A stretch of DNA of 64,000 bases from NCBI RefSeq assembly GCF_900129555.1, contig NZ_FQWC01000001.1, positions 1 to 64,000 of the forward strand, given 5' to 3'. The notes under the pieces were generated by a model. That model had not been told where the DNA came from, made no database searches, and saw only the letters and a list, made by a program, of their open reading frames with translations. Below are positions 1 to 8,510 of the stretch, one piece after another (the stretch's first letter is position 1; the number at the start of each line of letters is the position of its first letter). Origin of the DNA: Flavobacterium defluvii. Lineage in GTDB: Bacteria; Bacteroidota; Bacteroidia; Flavobacteriales; Flavobacteriaceae. The translations under genes were made by a program, and so were the position numbers.

Positions 1-100
1 GATTTTAGATTTTAGATTTTAGATTTTAGATTTTAGATTTTAGATTTTAGATTTTAGATTTTAGATTTTAGATTTTAGATTTTAGATTTTAGATTTTAGA
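1..100. repeat. Heptanucleotide tandem repeat (GATTTTA)n
   Basis: About 14 uninterrupted copies of the 7-bp unit GATTTTA run from the window edge to position 100, so the array probably continues outside the window. It lies between a terminator hairpin and whatever gene is to the left. The unit does not encode anything and has no mismatch that I can see. Short homopolymer-like arrays of this kind are prone to slipped-strand length change; a biological role is not visible. Confidence 0.9.
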
Positions 101-142
101 AAAAAACCTCGATCAAATTAAAAATTTGATCGAGGTTTTTTT
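101..142. terminator. Bidirectional intrinsic terminator
   Basis: A 13-bp perfect stem (CCTCGATCAAATT at 107-119 pairing with 123-135) has a 3-nt A loop, a run of A on the left and a run of T on the right, so it can act on both strands. On the minus strand it follows the outer-membrane receptor gene. Confidence 0.8.
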
Positions 143-198
143 CTATTTCTTTGAACCTTTGTCTCTTTGTCCCTTTGCCCCTCTGAACCTTAAAAAAA

Positions 199-2961
199 CT
201 ATTCTCTCGGCCTTCTCTTCCCTCCTTTTTCAGATCCTGTAAAGTTTCCGATTTTATAAGCTACAGAAAACATTACATAACGTCTTAAAACTGTGTTTTC
301 TTCATCGCGAATAGCCGTTGCGGAAATGGTTCTAGTGGCACTTAAATTTTGGTTTAAAACATCATACACTTTAACTTTTGCGTAAAGCTTTTTATCTAAA
401 AATCCATAGGATATACTAGTATTCCATAAGTAAAAATCTTTTTTAAAATCACCCGATCTATTAGAATTATAAATATATCCAAAATCATTTCCGAAAATTA
501 AATTTTCCGGCCAATAAGTTGTAGTCTGTAAATTAATTCGGTGAACCACATTTGAAGTGGCATCTCTTGAATAATTTTCGTATTTAGACTGATTGTATGA
601 TAAATTATAAGATGGCGCAATAGTTAATATTTCTCCATAATCATAAGACAAATAAACTTTTGGCGTAATTGAAGTTGATTTTGCATTATATAAAACTCCA
701 TTTGTAAATCCTTTATCAAAAGAATAACCGGCATTTAATCCTAATCCATATCGTAAAGTATGTGCACCGGATTTTACAGATTGGTTCCAGTTTGCACCAA
801 CAGAAGCATTATAAACTCCGGAAATATTGACATAAGTTGTAGTTCTTTTTCCGTTTTCATCATAAATTGAAGTCGAAACAATATCATTATCATAATAATC
901 TCCTTTTAAATACACACTATAACCGGAACGCGAACGAAAATCGTAATTTTTAAAATTGAAATTAATGCTGTTTTTTTCAACCGGATGTAAATCCGGATTT
1001 CCCACAATTGTATTCAACGGATTATTCAGGTTTACAACTGGCATTAACTGCGCTGCAGATGGCAGTGCATTTGAATAATCATATTTAAAAGATAAATTTT
1101 TAGAACGGTTGAATTTATATCTCAATATAGCAGTCGCAAAAGGCAATACGTATTTTTTACTTAAATCTGTCGCATTATTTAAGTATAATGAATGATTATC
1201 AAAATTTACAATCGAAGTCCGGCTGTCTAGATTTAATGTAAATTTATTTTTTTGAAGCGTAATCCCAACTTTTGGTGTAACCGAATTTTGAACTGAACTT
1301 GTGTAATTACTCAAAGCCAAATTCAAATCGCTATATTCCTGTGTAGCGGGATCAAAATTAAAAGTCTTTTCGTCATTTATTGTTGTATTCCAATCAAAAT
1401 CAGATCCAAATCTTACTCTTAAAGAATCTGTAATGGGTTCGGTATATTCGATATCTGCCGAATAAGCATCACTACTATTTCTCTTTTTTGTAGTTTGATT
1501 TCTTTCGTCATTTGGCTGATTGCCCTGATAGAAAATAGTTTCAGACAGATTCAAACCATTCGAATCGCTATTTGTGTTATTATTGGTAAAAACAAAACTT
1601 AAATTTCGGGATTTCTTTTCAAATGTTTTATTGAAGTTGATTGTGTTTCCAAAATTCAGATTATCACTTTCAGCATACGATTTAGAATTACTTTCGTTTA
1701 AAGCATTTCCGTTTTCATCTTCAGAAAAACTATTTGAAGTCGAATTACTGTTTGTTCTGGACTGGTTTAACTTTGGCGCAATCACAATTCTCATACTCGG
1801 ATCAATTTTGTATTCTAATTCAAAATTGACATTGTTTCCTGTACTTTCATTTCTCGTTTTAGATTCTGCCTGAGTAATAATATTTCCCGTTGGCAGGAAA
1901 CTAAGCTGATTTGATTTGCTGTCGTTATTATTAATTGTATTCGAAAAATTATAACTTCCCATAGCCAGCAGGTCTTTAGTCCAATCATCAGAATAGTTAA
2001 CTCCGACTAAATTGGATTGTGTTATTCCTTTTCCGCTTCCTCCAGAATTCGAATTTCCTCCTCTTCCGCTGCTGTTTCTACCGCCTCCCATATTATCAAA
2101 AACGTCATCCATAGAAAATCCGGTCGAATTGATATTATTTGAAGAAGCCAGCAGGCTAATTTTCTGTTTATTATTAAAGTAATTTAGGTTAACATTGGCT
2201 TCATAGCGGTCATCAGTTCCGTAACCGCCCATTACTTTACCAAAATAACCTTTGTTTTTCTTTTCATCAATAGTAATATTAATGCTCGAAAAATCTGATG
2301 TCGATTCTTGTTTGGCCAATTCTTCTTTCTTGGTTTTAAAATCAGAAACCTGAACTTTTTTAATAATATCTGCCGGTAAATTTTTGATGGCAATTGCTCC
2401 GTCTTTGTCAAAAAACGTTTTTCCGTTTACCAAAACCTGATTGACTTCTCGACCATTTACAGTAATTTTTCCATCATTGTCGACATCAAATCCCGGTAAT
2501 TGTTTTAATAAAGTTTCGACGTTTGAATCCGGGCGGACTTTATAAGAAGCGGCATTAAATTCTAACGTATCCTTTTTAATCGTTATTGGTGCAGCTTCCG
2601 TTTTAATAACAACATCGTTTAAGGCATTTACATTCTCCAGCATGTAAATTTTACCAAAATCTTTGCTTTCTGTAAGTCCTTTATATTCCTCAAAATAGGT
2701 TTGATATCCCATATAACTCACCTTCAAAAAAACAGATTTTTCATATTTTTTGATATCCATTCTAAAAGCACCGTTTTTGTCTGTAGTGGCATATTCGATA
2801 ACGGTAGAATCTTTTATAGTAGTAAAATAAACTGTTGCCATTTCCAGTGGCAACTGGGTATTGACATCTAAAATAGTGCCTTTTAAAGTAATATCATTTT
2901 GTGCACTGGCAGCAAAGACGAAAAGGAAGAAAAATGATAAAAATGAATAAATTCTGGTCAT
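199..2961 (-). CDS. Outer-membrane beta-barrel protein with CarboxypepD-like N-terminal domain (TonB-dependent receptor-like)
   Basis: A 920-aa exported protein. I place the start at the internal ATG (2961), because it begins a clean signal peptide (MTRIYSFLSFFFLFVFAASA) with cleavage before Q; the reading frame is open 22 codons further upstream. After the signal comes a CarboxypepD_reg-like beta-sandwich (about residues 20-110), a plug-like region with a 'VLVNGKTFF' segment (about 120-225), and a long region of alternating strands rich in N, S, Y and F typical of the outer-membrane beta-barrel family (OMP_b-brl). A Gly/Ser-rich loop lies near residue 300. The C-terminus ends in a basic tail rather than a terminal aromatic residue. 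Substrate cannot be told from sequence; no SusD-like partner is adjacent. Confidence 0.85.
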   Translation of the reverse strand: MTRIYSFLSFFFLFVFAASAQNDITLKGTILDVNTQLPLEMATVYFTTIKDSTVIEYATTDKNGAFRMDIKKYEKSVFLKVSYMGYQTYFEEYKGLTESKDFGKIYMLENVNALNDVVIKTEAAPITIKKDTLEFNAASYKVRPDSNVETLLKQLPGFDVDNDGKITVNGREVNQVLVNGKTFFDKDGAIAIKNLPADIIKKVQVSDFKTKKEELAKQESTSDFSSINITIDEKKNKGYFGKVMGGYGTDDRYEANVNLNYFNNKQKISLLASSNNINSTGFSMDDVFDNMGGGRNSSGRGGNSNSGGSGKGITQSNLVGVNYSDDWTKDLLAMGSYNFSNTINNNDSKSNQLSFLPTGNIITQAESKTRNESTGNNVNFELEYKIDPSMRIVIAPKLNQSRTNSNSTSNSFSEDENGNALNESNSKSYAESDNLNFGNTINFNKTFEKKSRNLSFVFTNNNTNSDSNGLNLSETIFYQGNQPNDERNQTTKKRNSSDAYSADIEYTEPITDSLRVRFGSDFDWNTTINDEKTFNFDPATQEYSDLNLALSNYTSSVQNSVTPKVGITLQKNKFTLNLDSRTSIVNFDNHSLYLNNATDLSKKYVLPFATAILRYKFNRSKNLSFKYDYSNALPSAAQLMPVVNLNNPLNTIVGNPDLHPVEKNSINFNFKNYDFRSRSGYSVYLKGDYYDNDIVSTSIYDENGKRTTTYVNISGVYNASVGANWNQSVKSGAHTLRYGLGLNAGYSFDKGFTNGVLYNAKSTSITPKVYLSYDYGEILTIAPSYNLSYNQSKYENYSRDATSNVVHRINLQTTTYWPENLIFGNDFGYIYNSNRSGDFKKDFYLWNTSISYGFLDKKLYAKVKVYDVLNQNLSATRTISATAIRDEENTVLRRYVMFSVAYKIGNFTGSEKGGKRRPRE

Positions 2962-3061
2962 AAATATTTGGTTAGTTAGGTAGTTAGACTGCAAAAAACC
3001 AAAAAGGTTTAATTGTGTTTTTAACATTTATCCAGATAATATGCCATTTAAACATCGAATA

Positions 3062-3095
3062 AAAAGAAAGCCCTCAAAAATGAGGGCTTTCTTTT
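3062..3095 (-). terminator. Intrinsic terminator downstream of der
   Basis: A 10-bp stem, AAAGCCCTCA (3067-3076) with TGAGGGCTTT (3081-3090), has an A4 loop, with T-rich sequence after the stem on the minus strand. It abuts the der stop codon and separates der from the receptor gene. Confidence 0.8.
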
Positions 3096-4405
3096 TATTT
3101 TTCTCTGATATAAATATCAATTGGAACTCCTGCGAAATCCCAATTGTCACGAATTTTATTTTCCAGATATCTTTTATATGGTTCTTTAACGTATTGCGGC
3201 ATATTGGCAAAAAATACAAACTGAGGGGTCTGCGTTGGCAATTGCATGCAATATTTAATTTTTACATATTTTCCTTTTGTCGCCGGCGGCGGATAAGCTT
3301 CAATAACTTTCAACATATATTCGTTGAATTTTGAAGTTGGAATTCTTTGTTTTCTGTTTTCAAAAACCTGAACAGTTGCTTCTAATGCTTTTAATAAACG
3401 CTGCTTAGTTAAAGCCGAAACGAATAAAATTGGCACATCTGTAAATGGCATTAATTCTTTACGGATTTTTTCTTCGTAATCGCGGCTTGACATAGTATCT
3501 TTTTCTACCAAATCCCATTTGTTTACCAAGATTACAACCCCTTTACGGTTTTTCTCAGCAAGCCAGAAAATACTCTGATCCTGACCTTCAAAACCACGAG
3601 TAGCATCGATTACCAATATACAAACATCTGCATGCTCAATTGCTCTTACAGAACGCATTACAGAGTAAAATTCTAAATCTTCTTTAACTTTTGCTTTACG
3701 ACGAATTCCGGCAGTATCAACCAAATTAAATTCAAACCCAAAACGATCAAATTTTGTATCGATCGCATCACGAGTTGTTCCTGCAATATCGGTTACAATA
3801 TAACGATCCTGTCCAATTAATGCGTTGATAAAACTAGATTTTCCAGCATTCGGACGACCTACAACCGCAAAACGTGGTAATTCTTCTGCAACTTGTACTG
3901 GTTCTGGTTTTTCAGGAAATGCTTCAATTAAAGCGTCTAATAAATCTCCTGTTCCGCTTCCAGAAATACTCGCGAAAGTATAATAATCTCCTAAACCAAG
4001 ATTATAAAACTCCACAGCATCTTTTTCGCGCATTGCGTTATCTACCTTATTTACAGCCAATAAAACTGGTTTTGTTACTTTACGAAGTAATTTTGCAACC
4101 GTTTCATCCATTGGTGTAATACCTTCTTCAACATCTACAACAAAAATAATAACATCGGCTTCGTCGATAGCAAGTTCTACTTGTTTACGAATTTCACCTT
4201 CAAATACGTCATCAGATCCGCGAACGTATCCTCCGGTATCAATGACAGAAAACTCTTTTCCGTTCCACTCGCTTTTACCATAGTTTCTATCACGGGTAAC
4301 CCCAGATACTGAATCTACAATAGCTTCTCTTCTTTGTATCAGCCTATTAAAAAGGGTTGATTTCCCTACATTAGGTCTTCCTACTATCGCAACAATGTTA
4401 TTCAT
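3095..4405 (-). CDS. der: Ribosome biogenesis GTPase Der (EngA)
   Basis: A 436-aa protein of normal length for Der, the double-GTPase that helps mature the 50S ribosomal subunit. Two tandem GTPase domains are visible: a first P-loop GRPNVGKST at residues 9-17 with DTGGY and NKVD, and a second P-loop GRPNAGKSS near residue 185 with DTAGIR and NKWD. The last ~85 residues form the KH-like domain, including the '[17 protein letters not shown]' strand. The start is the first ATG of a clear N-terminal strand 'MNNIVAIVG'. The gene is next to era on the same strand, but with 233 bp between them, so it probably has its own transcription start. Confidence 0.97.
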   Translation of the reverse strand: MNNIVAIVGRPNVGKSTLFNRLIQRREAIVDSVSGVTRDRNYGKSEWNGKEFSVIDTGGYVRGSDDVFEGEIRKQVELAIDEADVIIFVVDVEEGITPMDETVAKLLRKVTKPVLLAVNKVDNAMREKDAVEFYNLGLGDYYTFASISGSGTGDLLDALIEAFPEKPEPVQVAEELPRFAVVGRPNAGKSSFINALIGQDRYIVTDIAGTTRDAIDTKFDRFGFEFNLVDTAGIRRKAKVKEDLEFYSVMRSVRAIEHADVCILVIDATRGFEGQDQSIFWLAEKNRKGVVILVNKWDLVEKDTMSSRDYEEKIRKELMPFTDVPILFVSALTKQRLLKALEATVQVFENRKQRIPTSKFNEYMLKVIEAYPPPATKGKYVKIKYCMQLPTQTPQFVFFANMPQYVKEPYKRYLENKIRDNWDFAGVPIDIYIREK

Positions 4406-4557
4406 TTTTTTTGAATTTTAGACTTTAGAGTTTAGATTTCAGATTTTTAGCTTCCTAAAAATCTAATCACTTGTAACCCAAATGCCTTATTTAAATTTTT
4501 TGCAAAGGTAGTTAAAAAAAGTTGCTAAGATGCTACGTTTCTAAGTACCTCTATTTT

Positions 4558-4630
4558 TGTTTCAAATTTCAGGTTTAAAGTGTCAAGTTTTAGGCTCTGG
4601 AGTTCAACTTGAAACCTGAAACTTGAAACA
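4558..4630. repeat. Imperfect inverted repeat between era and der
   Basis: Arms 4558-4576 (TGTTTCAAATTTCAGGTTT) and 4612-4630 are reverse complements over 19 bp with one G/T-tolerated difference; a further TCAAGTT/AACTTGA pair lies inside. It sits directly 3' of the era stop codon on the minus strand and could work as a terminator or RNA-stability hairpin, though no long T tract follows. Confidence 0.6.
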
Positions 4631-4638
4631 TTTATAAA

Positions 4639-5520
4639 CTATTGATTATAACCAAATCGTTTCAGCATATTAGCATTGCTTCTCCAGTTTTTATTCACTT
4701 TTACATACAGTTCAATATGAATTTGTTTTCCGAAGAATTTCTCTAAATCGGCACGTGCATCGGTTCCTACTTTTTTAAGAGCAGCGCCTTTATGTCCGAT
4801 GATAATTCCTTTTTGAGTATCGCGTTCTACCATAATTACAGAACGAATTCTGATAATATTATCGTCTTCAAGGAATTCTTCTGTTACGATTTCTACTGCA
4901 TATGGAATTTCTTTGGCGTAATTTAAAAGGATTTTTTCACGAATGGTTTCGTTTACAAAGAAACGTTCAGGTTTGTCTGTTAACTGATCTTTAGGATAAT
5001 AAGCCGGAGATTCTGGAAGTAATTGGATAATTCTGTCAAAAACTTCCGGAACATTAAAATTTTGAAGTGCCGAAATTGGGAAAATTTCTGCATTTGGCAC
5101 TTTTTCCTTCCAAAAAGCAACCTGTTCTTCTAATTGTTCCTGATTTGAATTGTCGATTTTGTTTAGTAATAACAGAACGGGAATTTTGGCATAAAAGATT
5201 TTTTTAAAGAAATCTTCATCTTTTAAGTTCTGCTCTCCTATTTCGACCATGTAGATTAAAATATCAGCATCTTCAAAAGCCGATTTTACGAAGTTCATCA
5301 TCGATTCCTGCATTTCGTAGGCCGGTTTAATAATTCCGGGAGTATCTGAAAGTACCAGTTGAAAATCTTCGCCATTTACGATTCCTAAGATTCTATGACG
5401 TGTTGTTTGCGCTTTTGAAGTGATGATTGATAACCTTTCTCCAACAAAGGCGTTCATTAGTGTCGATTTTCCAACATTTGGATTTCCGATGATGTTTACA
5501 AAACCTGCTTTATGTGACAT
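4639..5520 (-). CDS. era: GTPase Era
   Basis: A 293-aa protein with the layout of Era, the GTPase that binds 16S rRNA near its 3' end during 30S assembly. The P-loop GNPNVGKST starts at residue 12, the switch/G3 motif is DTPGI near residue 60, and G4 is NKID near 120. The C-terminal KH domain carries the signature IIGHKGAALKKVG near residue 240 followed by ELYVKVNKNWR. Length and start (MSHKAGFVNIIG) match the family. It lies upstream of der on the same strand. Confidence 0.97.
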   Translation of the reverse strand: MSHKAGFVNIIGNPNVGKSTLMNAFVGERLSIITSKAQTTRHRILGIVNGEDFQLVLSDTPGIIKPAYEMQESMMNFVKSAFEDADILIYMVEIGEQNLKDEDFFKKIFYAKIPVLLLLNKIDNSNQEQLEEQVAFWKEKVPNAEIFPISALQNFNVPEVFDRIIQLLPESPAYYPKDQLTDKPERFFVNETIREKILLNYAKEIPYAVEIVTEEFLEDDNIIRIRSVIMVERDTQKGIIIGHKGAALKKVGTDARADLEKFFGKQIHIELYVKVNKNWRSNANMLKRFGYNQ

Positions 5521-5594
5521 TTGCGTAATATTTATTTTGCAAAGGTAGTCATATCAAGTTAATACGGAAAATAAAACTTTTTTTTAAATTTTCG

Positions 5595-5624
5595 TTGGAA
5601 TTCTCAAAAATCGGCGTATCTTTG
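5595..5624 (+). promoter_or_regulatory. Bacteroidota-type promoter of tRNA-fMet (copy 1)
   Basis: TTG at 5595-5597, a 19-bp spacer, then TATCTTTG at 5617-5624 match the Bacteroidota housekeeping promoter (TTG-N19-TAnnTTTG). The tRNA begins 12 bp downstream. The -7 box and the leader to the tRNA are identical to those before the second tRNA-fMet at 59155. Confidence 0.85.
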
Positions 5625-5636
5625 CACCCGAAACAT

Positions 5637-5709
5637 CGCGGGATAGAGCAGTAGGCAGCTCGTCGGGCTCATAACCCGAAGGTCACAGGTTCGAGTCCTG
5701 TTCCCGCTA
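5637..5709 (+). tRNA. tRNA-fMet (CAT), copy 1
   Basis: A 73-nt cloverleaf. The acceptor pairs from position 2 (GCGGGA with TCCCGC) and position 1 C faces T at 72, so the terminal pair is mismatched as in initiator tRNAs. The anticodon stem holds three consecutive G:C pairs (GGG CTCATAA CCC), again an initiator trait. T arm ACAGG-TTCGAGT-CCTGT. CCA is not encoded. Identical in sequence to the copy at 59175-59247. Confidence 0.93.
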
Positions 5710-5716
5710 CTAAGAC

Positions 5717-5747
5717 AAAGCTTCAGAGAAATCTGGAGCTTTTTTGT
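5717..5747 (+). terminator. Intrinsic terminator after tRNA-fMet with GAAA tetraloop
   Basis: Stem AAGCTTCAGA (5718-5727), GAAA loop and TCTGGAGCTT (5732-5741), then a T run. Nearly the same hairpin follows tRNA-Glu (10318), the DUF4494 gene (56912) and the tRNA relic (59622). Confidence 0.85.
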
Positions 5748-5877
5748 TTATGGTTTCTGTTTTGCTGATAGCATTATAATTCGTATTTGACAAATCATTC
5801 AAAATACAAAAACAACTTCCCTTCAAAGCAATTATCTAAATCAGTTGCAGTATTTTTTAACTGTCACTATTTGTTAA

Positions 5878-6147
5878 TTAATAATTCTCTTCTTTTAACC
5901 TTTTGTTTCTATCTTTCTTTTGGGAAATATAAATTCGATTACTGATTAACGATACAATTAAAATGAGTATTCCAAAAAACAAAGCCCCATTACCATCAAT
6001 TGATTCCGCATTCATATTAGTTCCTAAACGAGTTTTGTAAGGCTGACCTGTTGACAAAATATTATTTAAATTCATATAAATACCAACTGCAAAAAGTATG
6101 AGGCCGATAAAAAAACATAAACCAGAAAATATCTTAGTTGAGTACAT
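5878..6147 (-). CDS. Small membrane protein, two transmembrane helices
   Basis: From the ATG at 6147 this is an 89-aa protein (the frame is open 21 codons upstream, but that extension is polar and does not look like protein). Two hydrophobic segments are seen: residues 5-27 (FSGLCFFIGLILFAVGIYM) and about 53-74 (ALFFGILILIVSLISNRIYI), joined by a polar loop, with a lysine-rich C-terminal tail. No family recognised. It lies between the intact tRNA-fMet and its downstream GIY-YIG/tRNA relic, so it may be passenger DNA in that segment. Confidence 0.6.
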   Translation of the reverse strand: MYSTKIFSGLCFFIGLILFAVGIYMNLNNILSTGQPYKTRLGTNMNAESIDGNGALFFGILILIVSLISNRIYISQKKDRNKRLKEENY

Positions 6148-6300
6148 TGCAATTGATTTAATTTGTTGGGAATTTGTTAACTTATATATGACAAAATCAC
6201 ACAAAACCACCCACTTTTAATTGATAAGAATGACATGCGTCATAATTTACTTTAACCAAATATATTGATAATTCTTTAGGTAAATTATTCTTGTCGATTT

Positions 6301-6378
6301 TTTAATTCAAAATTTAATGCTATGAAAAGAGAAAAATATCTAAAAACAGGAATTGAAGAGAGTTTATTAAAAATCTAA
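6301..6378 (+). pseudogene. Decayed 3' fragment of a GIY-YIG endonuclease gene
   Basis: This frame encodes FNSKFNAMKREKYLKTGIEE and a few more residues before a stop. It matches the C-terminal part of the intact GIY-YIG protein at 59305-59559 (FKSKSEAMKREKYLKTG). The catalytic N-terminal half is gone. A tRNA 3'-half relic follows after 12 bp, just as a tRNA 3' half follows the intact gene. Confidence 0.8.
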
Positions 6379-6390
6379 TTCTTAACATTT

Positions 6391-6447
6391 AACTCGTTGG
6401 GTTCATATCCGCAGCGGCGGACACAGGTTCGAGTTCTGTTCACGCTA
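6391..6447 (+). pseudogene. Decayed tRNA 3' half (tRNA-fMet-derived)
   Basis: The stretch starts at the 3' side of a D stem (ACTCG), holds a CAT anticodon in a broken stem, and ends with CACAGGTTCGAG and a diverged acceptor CACGCTA. It matches the 3' half of tRNA-fMet at 5637-5709 and is very close to the relic at 59558-59614. There is no 5' half, so it cannot fold as a tRNA. Confidence 0.75.
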
Positions 6448-6681
6448 TAACAAAGAGAATCAGGAAATTGGTTTTCTTTTTTATTTTCTAAATATATTCG
6501 TTGAGACAATGAAGGTAGTAATTTAGATAAGGATTACTTTTCCCCTGTTGGTGTGCGAGTCCCGCTGGTGCCACAATTTTTATTTTTTCAGGGCGAAACA
6601 TACACAGAATTTTTCAACATACAAAATACAACCATCACAAAACATTTTTTCTCTATCTTCCCAAAATAAAATTCTCCAAAA
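6448..6681. other. AT-rich non-coding stretch with a possible second tRNA-like scrap
   Basis: No gene is visible. Around 6548-6571 the sequence GTGCGAGTCCCGCTGGTGCC resembles a tRNA T arm plus acceptor end, but no matching 5' half exists. The last 30 bp before the ThuA-like gene contain TATCTTCC, a weak resemblance to a -7 box. Confidence 0.35.
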
Positions 6682-7446
6682 ATGAACCACCTGTTTTCAA
6701 TAAAAAAATCATTTTTATTCAGCTTTGTTATACTGATAAGTTATTTTTTAGTTTCTTTCCACTTAAAAAATACAGAACCAACCACTGCTGACAAAATCAA
6801 AAAAGTGCTTGTTTTTTCTAAAACTAACGGTTTCAGACATGAAAGTATTCCTGCCGGAATCGCAGCGATAAAAAAACTGGGACAGGAAAATCATTTTACG
6901 GTAGATGCTACCGAAGACTCTCTGGCAATTAATCCTAAAAACTTAAAGCAATACCAAGCCGTTATATTTTTAAGCGCCTCAGGTCATGTTTTAGGCGAAA
7001 ATCAAAAGTTGGCTTTGCAAAAATTTATAGAAAAAGGAAATGGTTTTGTAGGTATACATTCGGCTACAAACTGCGAACCAGACTGGTCTTGGTATACACA
7101 AATGATTGGCGGAATTTTCGAAGGACATCCTGAACCGCAAAATGCTAAACTCATTGTTGTGAATCACGAACATCCATCTACAAAACATCTTCCGGAAATT
7201 TGGGAACGAAAAGACGAATGGTATAATTTCAAATATTTAAATCCAGACGTAAATGTGCTTATAAAAATTGATGAATCTTCATATAAAGGTGGTAAACACG
7301 GCGATAATCATCCTTTGGCGTGGTATCACGAATATGATGGCGGCAGAGCATTTTATACTGCTTTAGGACACAGTCCTGAAAGTTATAGTGATCCTCTTTT
7401 TGCACAGCATTTGCTTGGTGGAATCATGTATGCTATAGGTAAATAA
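6682..7446 (+). CDS. Exported ThuA-like domain protein
   Basis: A 254-aa protein with an N-terminal hydrophobic segment (residues 12-28) that looks like a signal peptide or anchor. The rest is one ThuA-like domain, a glutamine-amidotransferase-like fold found in Bacteroidota proteins linked to sugar or glycoside metabolism: it opens with 'VLVFSKTNGFRHESIP' and contains 'VIFLSASGHVL', 'GFVGIHSATNCEPDW', 'GGIFEGHPEPQ' and near the end 'GGRAFYTALGHSPESY' and 'HLLGGIMYAIG'. Activity of the family is poorly defined; I make no substrate claim. It stands alone, with neighbours on the other strand. Confidence 0.9.
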   Translation: MNHLFSIKKSFLFSFVILISYFLVSFHLKNTEPTTADKIKKVLVFSKTNGFRHESIPAGIAAIKKLGQENHFTVDATEDSLAINPKNLKQYQAVIFLSASGHVLGENQKLALQKFIEKGNGFVGIHSATNCEPDWSWYTQMIGGIFEGHPEPQNAKLIVVNHEHPSTKHLPEIWERKDEWYNFKYLNPDVNVLIKIDESSYKGGKHGDNHPLAWYHEYDGGRAFYTALGHSPESYSDPLFAQHLLGGIMYAIGK

Positions 7447-7517
7447 AGTTCATACTTTTGTTTTATTCAAATTCTGTTTACGCTCACAATAAAAGAACGT
7501 TGAATGAAACGTATCAA

Positions 7518-7835
7518 TTACATCAATGAGAAAATACTCCATCCGCAAAGAATTGAAGAAATTATCATTAAAACTTTAGATGTACTTTTTAAATATCCTG
7601 CATTTTTAAATTTCAAAAAGATAATTACTGCTATTCCTGATGCAATTATATCCATACTAGTTAAGAAAAAAGCATTAGCAATAAACTTAGGAAATAAACT
7701 AAGATAAGCTGTTTTGGTTTCTTCAAATTCAGTGTATTTCGTGCACATGTATATCCACCAAATTTTATTTAAGATGCTAATTATTAGCAACACTACGCCA
7801 ACAATATAAATAACCGATTTGTATCTAAAATTCAT
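7518..7835 (-). CDS. Small integral membrane protein, unknown
   Basis: A 105-aa protein with three or four hydrophobic segments: residues 9-30 (YIVGVVLLIISILNKIWWIY), about 50-72 (FIANAFFLTSMDIIASGIAV) and about 87-105 (VLMIISSILCGWSIFSLM). No family recognised. A shorter frame on the opposite strand overlaps it; the hydrophobic pattern favours this strand. It is followed by an A/T-rich gap and preceded by the YiaA-like gene on the same strand. Confidence 0.6.
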   Translation of the reverse strand: MNFRYKSVIYIVGVVLLIISILNKIWWIYMCTKYTEFEETKTAYLSLFPKFIANAFFLTSMDIIASGIAVIIFLKFKNAGYLKSTSKVLMIISSILCGWSIFSLM

Positions 7836-7906
7836 ATCTATCTATTTTAAAATTAGAAAACCTCAAAACTGCACAATTGTGTGACAGTAATGAGGCCCGC
7901 TAAATA

Positions 7907-8380
7907 CTATATGTTAGTCGATTCAAATTGTTTAAGATCTCGGGTGTTTTTTTGTACAGCAAGAGCAGAAAACAATCCTAATACAAACGACATTCCGAAA
8001 AATCCTCTTTCACTTAGTAATAAACTGGCGTTCCAAAGTCCAATTATTAATAATACTATCGAGGCTATGGTACTAAACCAGCTTATACTGTAATATAAAT
8101 CGGTTACGGGTATGCCTTCAAGTCTGTCTCTTACACTTTTTTGTACTGATATTACAGAGAAAAGACCAAAAAGGAGAATCGTAAAATAGTATCCTTTTTC
8201 ATTGTAAGCCATAGCTGAATTATAAAGACCAATACAATACGAGGTCATACCTATAAGTAATGTCATCCAGGATGCTCCTACGAAAGCAGCACTTGGTTTT
8301 AATGGACTTGATCCATTATTTAATCTTGCATTTTTTAATTCTGAATTGTTGTTTAATTCATTTGATTTTAGCGGTTCCAT
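7907..8380 (-). CDS. YiaA/YiaB two-helix domain inner-membrane protein
   Basis: A 157-aa protein with four membrane segments arranged as two repeats of a two-helix unit. The first begins 'FVGASWMTLLIGMTSYCIGL' and ends 'GLFSVISVQKSVRD'; the second begins 'SWFSTIASIVLLIIGLWNAS' and ends 'GLFSALAVQKNTRDL'. The repeated 'YNEKGYYF'/'LSERGFFG' and 'VQK..RD' elements are characteristic of the yiaAB two-helix domain. The role of the family is unknown. The N-terminal ~30 residues are polar and Asn-rich. Confidence 0.85.
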   Translation of the reverse strand: MEPLKSNELNNNSELKNARLNNGSSPLKPSAAFVGASWMTLLIGMTSYCIGLYNSAMAYNEKGYYFTILLFGLFSVISVQKSVRDRLEGIPVTDLYYSISWFSTIASIVLLIIGLWNASLLLSERGFFGMSFVLGLFSALAVQKNTRDLKQFESTNI

Positions 8381-8510
8381 ATTTTTTATGTTTTTTATAA
8401 TTATGAAGCAAATGTCAGAATCAAACAGGAGTTGTGAAAATCAATTTATTTAAAAAACTGACGATATAAATTTTTAATTAATTATTTTTACCCTCATAAA
8501 ACCCTAACTT

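Noticed and set aside
6540..6575. A second tRNA behind the first relic
   Set aside because: Only a T-arm/acceptor-like piece (GCGAGTCCCGC, TGGTGCC) is visible, without D and anticodon arms; kept only as a possible scrap.
7504..7707. A 67-aa plus-strand frame
   Set aside because: It overlaps, on the opposite strand, a gene with clear transmembrane segments and has no family character.
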